From NCBI RefSeq assembly GCF_003119115.1, contig NZ_CP022364.1, positions 706,501-770,500 on the forward strand: a stretch of 64,000 nucleotides of DNA. The letters are read 5' to 3'. Position numbers and translations under genes: made by a program. This DNA comes from Azospirillum sp. TSH58 (GTDB lineage: Bacteria; Pseudomonadota; Alphaproteobacteria; Azospirillales; Azospirillaceae). Position 1 is the stretch's first letter; the number at the start of each line of letters is the position of its first letter. The notes below the pieces were generated by a model. It searched no databases. It saw only the letters and a list, made by a program, of their open reading frames with translations, and was not told the origin of the DNA. Below, piece by piece: positions 59,401 to 64,000 of this stretch.

Positions 59401-61635
59401 AACTGGTCGATCGACCTCGCCACGGCGACGCCGACCGCCGGCTCGCTCAGCCTCAACGCCAACGGCGCCAACCCGGTGTCGGCGACGGCGACCGACGCCT
59501 CGGGCAACGTCTCGGCCCCGGCCACCCAGACGCTGACCATCGACACCACGCTGCCCGACGCCCCGACCGTCACCACGGCGCTGAGCAACAGCACCACCCC
59601 GACCCTCACCGGCACGGCCGAGGCCGGCAGCACCGTCACCGTCACGGTGGGCGGCGCCACCTACACCACCACCGCCACCAACGGCGGCGCCTGGAGCCTC
59701 AACCTCGCCACCGCGACCGCCGTCAGCGGCACGCTCAGCCTGAACGCCAACGGCGCCAACCCCGTCCTGGCCACCGCCACCGACGCCGCCGGCAACGTCT
59801 CGGCCTCCGGCACCCAGACGCTGACCATCGACACCACCGCCCCCACCGCCACCGTGCTGTTCGAGGACGACAGCATCGACGCCATCGAGCAGACCAGCGC
59901 CGCCTTCACCATCAGCGGCGGCGAGGCCGGGACCAGCTTCACCTGGACGATCACCTCGGCCGGCGGCGGCCAGGTGACGGGCAGCGGCGTGATGAGCGGA
60001 CCGACCACCCAGGTGACCGGGCTGGACCTCTCCAGCCTGGGCGACGGCACCCTCACCCTCACGCTCGGCCTGACCGACCCGGCGGGCAACGCGTCGGTCC
60101 CCTTCACCGCGACGACGCAGAAGCTCACCGCCACGGTGGAGAAGCCCGCTCCCGTCGCCCCGCCGCCGGTGGCCACGGTGGACGGCGCCACCGTCAGCGG
60201 TTCGGTCACCACCGGCAGCGACGGCAGCCGCACCACCACGGTGACCATCGCGGCCAGCAACAGCACCCGCGTCGAGGACAGCAGCACCGCCAACGCCGAT
60301 CTGGCCGACGTGCCGGTGGTGCGCGAGCAGGTGGTCGATGCCCAGACCGGGCAGGTCTCCACGCTGACCACCCTGACGGTCAGCGTCTCCACCGGCGTGG
60401 CGGTGACCACCACGGGCAACGCCGAGCGGCAGACCGCCTCCCAGGCGCTGACCGGGGTGACCGGGCTGATCGCCGCCATCGAGGCGCGCACCGACGAGGG
60501 CACGGCCTCGCGCGGCAACCTGACCGGCGGCGGCTCGGGCTTCCTGTCGGTGCTGTCCACCCAGGCCCAGCTGCTGGTGCGCACCATCGACTTCAGCGCG
60601 CCGGGGGTGGCCGCCGGGCAGGCGGTGCAGACCAAGGTGACCGGCAACACGCTGGGCGGCACCGGCGTCGCCAGCACGGCGCCGACCGCGGTGGTGCTGA
60701 ACACCACGGCGTTGGCCGGGCCGGTGACCATCCAGCTCGACAACGTCGAGTTCGCGGCGGTGGTCGGCAACGCCACGCTGGTCGGCGGCGACGGCGAGCA
60801 GATCGTCTACGGCGACGACCACGAGCAGTACATGTATCTGGGGGCCGGCGACGACATCCTGCACGGCGGCGGCGGCAACGACACGATCGCCAGCGCCGGC
60901 GGCAACGACACGCTGTACGGCGACGAGGGCGACGACCTGGTGATGGGCGGCGAGGGCGACGACTGGCTGTTCGGCGGGTCGGGCAACGATCTGCTCGGCG
61001 GCGGCGTCGGCAACGACGCGCTGTTCGGCGGGACGGGCGCGGACATCCTGTTCGGCGAGGAGGGCGACGACACGCTGACCGGCGAGGAGGGCGACGACAC
61101 GCTGGCCGGCGGGGCGGGCAACGACCTGCTGTTCGGCGGGGAGGGCAACGACTTCCTGATCGGCGACGACGGCGACGACACGATCAGCGGCGGGTCGGGC
61201 AACGACGTGGCGCTGGGCGGGGCGGGCCGCGACCTGATCGGTCTGGGCGCGGGCGACGACCTGGCCAGCGGCGGCGACGGCGACGACACGCTGTTCGGCG
61301 AGGACGGCAACGACACGCTGTTCGGCGGGGCGGGCAACGACCTGCTGAACGGCGGGGCGGGCAACGACGTGCTGTTCGCCGACGGCGGGGCGGACACGCT
61401 GTGGGGCGGCGCCGGGGCGGACGTCTTCGCCTTCGGGCGGGCCTCGGGCGGGTCGGTGGTGATGGACTTCCAGGTCGGGGTCGACCGTCTGGCCTTCTAC
61501 GACGCCAGCATCGACCTCGGCGCGGTGATCCGCTCGGCGCGGGTGGAGGGCGGCAACACCACCCTCGACATCGGGGCGGGCAACCGCATCACCATCCTCG
61601 GCCAGACCGGAAACGTCGCCGCCTGGTTCGGCTGA
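53425..61635 (+). CDS. giant RTX adhesin-like protein with DUF4347, Ig-like and calcium-binding repeats
   Basis: A 2736-residue secreted protein. Residues ~20-180: DUF4347 (ALHVLCHGFEGGLQLGTARL, DGDILLYGCNVAGG). About 185-810: three SwmB-like domains (for example LVLTYDVALDAVNGPAASAF) with an intervening domain. About 920-1370: cadherin/VCBS-like domains (SATDLEGDTLTFSIAG). About 1373-2141: eight 95-96-residue Ig-like repeats, almost identical. About 2453-2672: many RTX nonapeptides (GGxGNDxLxG) that bind calcium, ending in DFQVGVDRLAFYDASI and a short C-terminal tail, typical of type I secretion signals. Likely a cell-surface or biofilm adhesin. Start ATG 53425 with AGGAAA; no transporter genes are in the window. 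Confidence 0.88.
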   Translation: MTEASAADTTHATTSGRFPRTATEIAVIDTALPGWRDLQAGLPPGVEAVLIGEGRDGVAAMAQALAGRHGVRALHVLCHGFEGGLQLGTARLDEAALSARAAELAAIGACLADDGDILLYGCNVAGGHGESFLDALADLTGASMAASRTPTGAADLGGDWDLAWTHGDVRTETLRIDRYAGVLMAAPEPMDTVAYVGESTITITFDGNLDNASQPALSTFDAISPGDMSWGTSAVLINGTKVNVTAAVVSGKTVTLTVSSTLTAGDYIEFRYVDPAGDNSSGVIQATNGLDVASVFIVTTVMGPRPAVAPVLQNAAVNGTSMVLTYDVALDSANPPATGAFTVMAGTTPVTVTNVAVDGSNKTVTLTLAQAVTPTDAVTVAYIDPTAGNDANAVQGTTGVDAASFAARPVTNNTLDPNGTPPTLTLTTNDSYAQLVMGNPTFDLFNAVTASTVDSGQTFTGMVLTVHHVAGTGSNEFLRIAGTDITLSNGTSGSFTGGNYAVTLVNGVATVAISGMALSNSAMSTLIDGITYKTTAATVSSLSQTNFGFSETRPIVLRSITDSGATNNTTEVNKLVTASFGMQTGSLSPITITPDNPTATFTSGTPTQLSFSVNISTPLTMVGSTIQFDVAAPSGWTIANLKLDGATNNTLSGIVLIGVQTLTFDVTASGTDTFGHFPISIFTSTNGLFPQASVSSGSVLVTLAPPAPVLQSATVDGTSLVLTYDVALDAVNGPAASAFEVKVGGSTVTVSSVAVNSANKTVTLTLAQAVQHGQTVTVSYTDPTSGNDAAAIQNATGGTDAATVTNQPVTNSTPDTTPPSITNVTIPNQPAKVGDTVTVTITVASDSDTYTLGTGSTVNGFALGNLTKVSATTYTATFTVTADGQRTGDLAANQDIPVNIVLVDSASNANTPYTTPISQNNDRIDTNAAPVLAVPTTPPTLVDTAANDTFPLIDGQLSATDLEGDTLTFSIAGSQASPVQHGSVTLSNGVTYDTWSTGPGGTSYVNSQTGHYAYVFDAAFLNGVPAGPMQGTSTFTVSDGNRTVEQQLTLNFSGANDSPVLSGDVRSLAAIDQGVADAANTGTTVTALLASAGTATDAEYDSPFPLVTVLPLGIAVTGVTNTNGTWQYKVGNGAWTDIPTGSSNGAALLLAGSDRVRFVPSGSGFTNTDTGGLTFKAWDRTSGTAGSTADTTTADAYSAGSATATITVDAVPTLSATGGSKTFGVGVDSATTSLFSGVAASTVEAGQSFRGAVFTVSGVVDASEVLTIGGTDVALTNGATATLTGLGAAGGNASVTVSVVGGVATVTVTGLERSDAQMSALLGGVTYKNSSGTATLGDRTVAIASLTDSGGDTGSAAISGVSTVVSVADVTPPAVPVITSAALTNSATPTLAGTAEAGSTVTVTVGGATYTTTATGGNWSIDLATATPTTGSLSLNANGTNAVSVTAKDASNNTSTPGTQTLTIDTTAPTAPAVTSATLTNSATPTIGGTAEAGSTVTVTVGGATYTTTATGGNWSIDLATATPTTGSLSLNANGANPVSATATDAAGNTSTAGTQSLTIDTTAPTTPAVTSAALTNSATPTIGGTAEAGSTVTVTVGGATYTTTAAGGNWSIDLATATPTSGSLSLNANGANPVSATATDAAGNTSSAGTQSLTIDTTAPNAPTVTTALSNSTTPTLAGTAEAGSTVTVTVGGATYTTTATGGNWSIDLATATPTAGSLSLNANGANPVSATATDAAGNTSSAGTQSLTIDTTLPNAPAVTSAALTNSATPTIGGTAEAGSTVTVTIGGATYTTTATGGNWSIDLATATPTNGSLSLNANGANPVSATATDAAGNVSAPGTQSLTIDTTAPNAPAVTSATLTNSATPTVAGTAEAGSTVTVTIGGATYTTTATGGAWSIDLATATPTAGSLSLNTNGTNPVSATATDAAGNTSSAGTQSLTIDTTLPDAPVVTSAALSNSTTPTVAGTAEAGSVVTVTVGGATYTTTATGGNWSIDLATATPTAGSLSLNANGANPVSATATDASGNVSAPATQTLTIDTTLPDAPTVTTALSNSTTPTLTGTAEAGSTVTVTVGGATYTTTATNGGAWSLNLATATAVSGTLSLNANGANPVLATATDAAGNVSASGTQTLTIDTTAPTATVLFEDDSIDAIEQTSAAFTISGGEAGTSFTWTITSAGGGQVTGSGVMSGPTTQVTGLDLSSLGDGTLTLTLGLTDPAGNASVPFTATTQKLTATVEKPAPVAPPPVATVDGATVSGSVTTGSDGSRTTTVTIAASNSTRVEDSSTANADLADVPVVREQVVDAQTGQVSTLTTLTVSVSTGVAVTTTGNAERQTASQALTGVTGLIAAIEARTDEGTASRGNLTGGGSGFLSVLSTQAQLLVRTIDFSAPGVAAGQAVQTKVTGNTLGGTGVASTAPTAVVLNTTALAGPVTIQLDNVEFAAVVGNATLVGGDGEQIVYGDDHEQYMYLGAGDDILHGGGGNDTIASAGGNDTLYGDEGDDLVMGGEGDDWLFGGSGNDLLGGGVGNDALFGGTGADILFGEEGDDTLTGEEGDDTLAGGAGNDLLFGGEGNDFLIGDDGDDTISGGSGNDVALGGAGRDLIGLGAGDDLASGGDGDDTLFGEDGNDTLFGGAGNDLLNGGAGNDVLFADGGADTLWGGAGADVFAFGRASGGSVVMDFQVGVDRLAFYDASIDLGAVIRSARVEGGNTTLDIGAGNRITILGQTGNVAAWFG
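57541..59850 (+). repeat. Eight Ig-like repeat units (285-288 nt each) in adhesin gene
   Basis: Units begin near VTSAALTNSATPTIGG and share TAEAGSTVTVTVGGATYTTT, GGNWSIDLATATPT and GTQSLTIDTT. Six units are 96 residues and two (units 4 and 8) are shorter at the start (VTTALSNSTTPT). Divergence is concentrated at a few positions, pointing to recent duplication or gene conversion. Confidence 0.92.
60785..61440 (+). repeat. RTX nonapeptide repeat region in adhesin gene
   Basis: About 25 consecutive GGxGxDxLx-type nonapeptides (for example GGEGDDWLFGGSGNDLLGGG) encoded by 27-nt GC-rich units, with two short interruptions. Confidence 0.9.
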
Positions 61636-61942
61636 GAAGGCACAGGCGCCAACCGAAACGGCGGGTGCGGGGGCCTTCGGGCTCCGGCACCCGCCGTTGC
61701 CGTTTCAGACCGCCGAATGGCGGGCGGCAAGATGCGGGCCGCAAGGTGGATCCAGGTCACGGGGACCGGTCCAGGCACAGAACCCTGAACAACTTTTATG
61801 AGAACTTGTTGAGACGCAACCGCGCAGGTTATCCTGCCTCCGCGCGCGATCATCGCTCCACCATCCTCGCCCGCCGGACGGCCACATTCGCGCCGACGCG
61901 AGACCGCCCATTCTTCGCATTCGTTCAAGGACGTCTTCCACC
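61636..61942. other. Intergenic region between adhesin and methyltransferase
   Basis: A 307-nt stretch. Its first 70 nt hold the adhesin terminator. The remainder carries the presumed promoter of the methyltransferase gene; no confident motif was found. Confidence 0.5.
61657..61705 (+). terminator. Long hairpin terminator of adhesin gene
   Basis: AACGGCGGGTGC (61657-61668) pairs with GCACCCGCCGTT (61687-61698), and the stem continues inward (GGGGCC with GGCTCC) to a cTTCGg tetraloop (61775-type loop at 61676-61679). A short TTT follows at 61703. About 18 bp in all. Confidence 0.85.
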
Positions 61943-62689
61943 GTGGACATCCCCCGAATATTCACCATCAGTGAAAGCGCCCACCGCATCCACAACCCGA
62001 TCACGCCGGAAAAGCTCGCCACCCTCGGCGCGGCGCTGCGTCTGGAAGCGGGGACCCGGCTGCTCGACCTCGGCAGCGGTTCGGGGGAGATGCTGTGCAG
62101 CTGGGCACGCGATCACGGCATCACCGGCACCGGCATCGACATGAGCCGGCTATTCACCGAGCAGGCGAAGCTCCGTGCTATCGAACTCGGCGTCGCCGAT
62201 CGGGTCGCGTTCATTCATGGCGATGCGGCCGGATATGTCTCCGACGAGAGGGTCGATGTGGCCGCCTGTGTCGGTGCCACCTGGATCGCCGGAGGAGTCG
62301 CCGGCACGGTCGAGCTTCTGGGGCGGAGCCTGCGCGACGGAGGGATCATCCTCATCGGTGAGCCCTATTGGCGGCGGATGCCGCCGACCGAAGAGGTTGC
62401 CAAGGGCTGCCTCGCCAACGCCATCGCCGACTTCCTCACGCTCCCGGAGCTTCTCGCGTCCTTCGGCCGCCTCGGCTGCGACGTCGTCGAGATGGTTCTG
62501 GCCGACCAGGACGGCTGGGACCGCTACGAGGCGGCCAAATGGCTGACCATGCGCCGCTGGCTTGACGCCAATCCCGGCGACGGCTTCGCGCAGGACGTTC
62601 GAGCCAAGCTGACCTCGGAACCGATGCGCTACGCCACCTACACGCGGGACTATCTGGGCTGGGGGGTGTTCGCGCTGATGCCGCGTTAA
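61943..62689 (+). CDS. class I SAM-dependent methyltransferase
   Basis: A 248-residue methyltransferase. Motif I LLDLGSGSGEML is near residues 40-51, motif II region GTGIDMSRLFTEQAKLRAIE near 62-81, then AFIHGDAAGYV and GIILIGEPYWRRMPP. Similar to bacterial small-molecule methyltransferases; the substrate is unknown. Start is GTG 61943 with AAGGACG about 11 nt upstream. Convergent with the LysR gene (9-nt gap). Confidence 0.88.
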   Translation: MDIPRIFTISESAHRIHNPITPEKLATLGAALRLEAGTRLLDLGSGSGEMLCSWARDHGITGTGIDMSRLFTEQAKLRAIELGVADRVAFIHGDAAGYVSDERVDVAACVGATWIAGGVAGTVELLGRSLRDGGIILIGEPYWRRMPPTEEVAKGCLANAIADFLTLPELLASFGRLGCDVVEMVLADQDGWDRYEAAKWLTMRRWLDANPGDGFAQDVRAKLTSEPMRYATYTRDYLGWGVFALMPR

Positions 62690-62698
62690 CGCCTTGGC

Positions 62699-63619
62699 TC
62701 ACCCTTGGCGTGACGCTCCCGGCGACGCGCCGCTCCGCGCCCGCAGATGGTCGATGAGGGCGCGCAGCCGCGGCGGCACCGTCCGGCGGCTGGGATAGTA
62801 GAGGTGGAAGCCGGCGAAGGGCGGGCAGAAATCCTCCAGGACGGCCTCCAGCGCGCCGCGCTCCAGATGGGGCCGGAAGGTTTCCTCCATGCCGCAGGTG
62901 AGCCCGGCGCCGGCCATGGCCAGCCGGACCATCATCCCCATGTCGTTGGTCGCGACCCGCGGATTCACCGCGATGTCGAAGTCGCGGCCGTCCTCGGTGA
63001 ACTCCCAGCGGTAGGGCGCCACGTCCGGCGCCGGGCGCCAGCCGATGCAGCGGTGGGCGAGCAGGTCGCGCGGATGGGCCGGCCGGCCGGCCCGCGCCAG
63101 ATAGGCCGGTGAGGCCACCACCAGCTGCCGCTGCGGGGCGGAGACCGGCACCGCGATCATGTCCTGTTCGATGGCCTCGCCCAGCCGGACGCCCGCGTCG
63201 AAGCCCGCCGCGACGATGTCGAACTCCTCGTCCGTCACCAGGATGTCGACGCCGACCGATGGGTAGGCGGCCAGGAAGCCGGCCAGCGCTTCCCCCTCCA
63301 GGATGCTTTCCGCGATGGACGAGACGGCCAGCCGCAGCGTCCCGCCGGGCGCCCCGTGCGCCGAGGCGATGACCTCCAGCGCCGTGCCGATCTCCGCAAG
63401 CGCCGGGCGCGTCGCGGCGAGCAGGTGCGCGCCCGCGTCGGTCAGCCGGACGCTGCGCGTCGTCCTCTGGAGAAGCGGCACGCCGATGCGGTCCTCCAGC
63501 CGGCGGACGGCCTGGCTGACGGCGGAGCGGGTGACACCCAGGCGCTCGGACGCCCGGCGGAAATTGAGCGTCTCGGCCACCGCCAGAAACGCCGCCATGC
63601 CTTCGAAGGGATCGCTCAT
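62699..63619 (-). CDS. LysR-family transcriptional regulator
   Basis: A 306-residue LysR protein. N-terminal winged helix: MAAFLAVAETLNFRRASERL, GVTRSAVSQAVRRLEDRIGV, QRTTRSVRLTDAGAHL. The C-terminal half is the substrate-binding domain with ILVTDEEFDIVAAGFDAGVR and LGEAIEQDMIAVPV, as in LysR regulators of SDR and aldo-keto reductase genes. Start ATG 63619 lies 1-2 nt from a T-N11-A dyad at 63621-63637, so it probably controls itself and the divergent SDR gene. Confidence 0.92.
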   Translation of the reverse strand: MSDPFEGMAAFLAVAETLNFRRASERLGVTRSAVSQAVRRLEDRIGVPLLQRTTRSVRLTDAGAHLLAATRPALAEIGTALEVIASAHGAPGGTLRLAVSSIAESILEGEALAGFLAAYPSVGVDILVTDEEFDIVAAGFDAGVRLGEAIEQDMIAVPVSAPQRQLVVASPAYLARAGRPAHPRDLLAHRCIGWRPAPDVAPYRWEFTEDGRDFDIAVNPRVATNDMGMMVRLAMAGAGLTCGMEETFRPHLERGALEAVLEDFCPPFAGFHLYYPSRRTVPPRLRALIDHLRARSGASPGASRQG

Positions 63620-63620
63620 T

Positions 63621-63637
63621 GGTTAGAGAACCTAACC
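63621..63637. promoter_or_regulatory. LysR-type T-N11-A operator
   Basis: GGTTAGAGAACCTAACC is a dyad with 6-bp arms and a 5-nt centre and contains TTAG-N5-CTAA (T-N11-A). It lies between the divergent LysR and SDR genes, touching the LysR start codon. Confidence 0.65.
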
Positions 63638-63726
63638 AGCCCGTTCATGATTGGCAACTCGAACGAACGACCGGCGCATCATAGCTTTTCTCCGTCACCG
63701 CAACGATCGACGGAAGGGAGCACGAC

Positions 63727-64000
63727 ATGACCGCGATCACCGACAAGACGATTCTCATCACCGGCGCCTCCAGCGGCATCGGCGAGGGCACCGCCCGCGT
63801 CCTCGGCGCCGCCGGGGCGAAGCTGGTGCTCGGCGCCCGCCGGACGGACCGGCTGGAGGCCCTGGCCGCCGACATCCGGGCCGGCGGCGGCACGGCGGAG
63901 GTCCGCGCGCTGGACGTGACGAGCCGCGAGGACATGGCCGCCTTCGCCGCCTTCGCGCAGGAGCGGTTCGGGCGCATCGACGTGCTGGTCAACAACGCCG
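63727..64000 (+). CDS. SDR-family oxidoreductase (partial, cut by window end)
   Basis: The first 91 codons of a short-chain dehydrogenase/reductase; the gene continues beyond the window. Cofactor motif ITGASSGIGEGTARVL (TGxxxGxG, about 11-26), RRTDRLEALAADIRAGGGTA, RALDVTSREDMA and the structural motif VLVNNA at the window edge. Start ATG 63727 with GGAAGGGAG upstream. Divergent from the LysR gene with a shared operator, so probably LysR-regulated. Confidence 0.88.
   Translation, partial: MTAITDKTILITGASSGIGEGTARVLGAAGAKLVLGARRTDRLEALAADIRAGGGTAEVRALDVTSREDMAAFAAFAQERFGRIDVLVNNA

Noticed and set aside
57541..59850. Periodic repeats as a CRISPR array
   Set aside because: The unit is ~288 nt, fully coding and in frame; no short identical repeats with unique spacers.
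53356..60864. A 2502-codon open frame on the minus strand, antisense to the adhesin gene
   Set aside because: It arises from strong third-position GC bias and the periodic repeat sequence of the plus-strand gene. Its translation is Gly/Arg/Val-rich low complexity with no recognisable domain.

Overview
This is a GC-rich, gene-dense chromosomal segment from an alphaproteobacterium, most likely Azospirillum or a close Rhodospirillales relative. The case rests on several alphaproteobacterial families (DUF1013/TrcR, DUF1192, DUF4169, DUF2189, an RHH protein next to fumC, UbiK/BMFP), a nifQ gene that marks a nitrogen fixer, a flagellar hook gene with a textbook sigma-54 promoter, and the strong codon-position GC bias. 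That bias leaves very long spurious antisense frames open. The genus is inferred from gene content; no search was run.

Layout. 0-9 kb (minus strand): an acyl-CoA synthetase overlapping an Eis-type acetyltransferase, a tight ybjN-proC-ybaK operon, a UbiK-like coiled-coil protein and a 1170-residue AsmA protein. 9-15 kb: small alphaproteobacterial families, a PIG3-type quinone oxidoreductase, TrcR, UbiX, beta-carbonic anhydrase and flgE. 16-29 kb: a TPR/glycosyltransferase-like protein, a pfk operon, purEK, an EAL protein, DUF599, fumC plus an RHH protein, and small hypotheticals. 28-33 kb: two divergent GNAT genes (one a tandem double GNAT) and two glycosyltransferases. 33-36 kb: three tandem secreted phage-tail-collar-like paralogues in AT-rich surroundings, the least conventional locus in the window. 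36-46 kb: hydroxyacid-oxoacid transhydrogenase, DUF2339, DUF72, a lytic transglycosylase, YkvA, YjbQ, a CoxG-like protein, nifQ, tRNA-Tyr, a lipoprotein and a CheY-like regulator. 47-53 kb: a hybrid histidine kinase followed by a three-gene molybdenum hydroxylase/cytochrome c operon. 53-62 kb: a 2736-residue RTX adhesin-like protein with eight almost identical Ig-like repeats. 62-64 kb: a methyltransferase, and a LysR gene divergent from an SDR gene that runs off the window.

Functional themes. Housekeeping: proline synthesis with editing of mischarged tRNA-Pro, purine synthesis, glycolysis, fumarase, carbonic anhydrase. Surface and motility: hook protein, possible glycan-transfer proteins, collar proteins, giant adhesin. 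Redox: a periplasmic molybdenum hydroxylase delivering electrons to c-type hemes. Nitrogen fixation: NifQ supplies molybdenum for FeMo-co.

A cross-cutting feature is the number of perfect or near-perfect 12-15 nt tandem repeats. Inside genes (AsmA, DUF2339, NifQ) the units are multiples of three and lie in linkers or termini. Two further arrays are intergenic (14 nt before the 84-residue gene at 27.7 kb, 15 nt before the iron-sulfur subunit gene). No CRISPR array, insertion sequence, integrase or prophage module was recognised.
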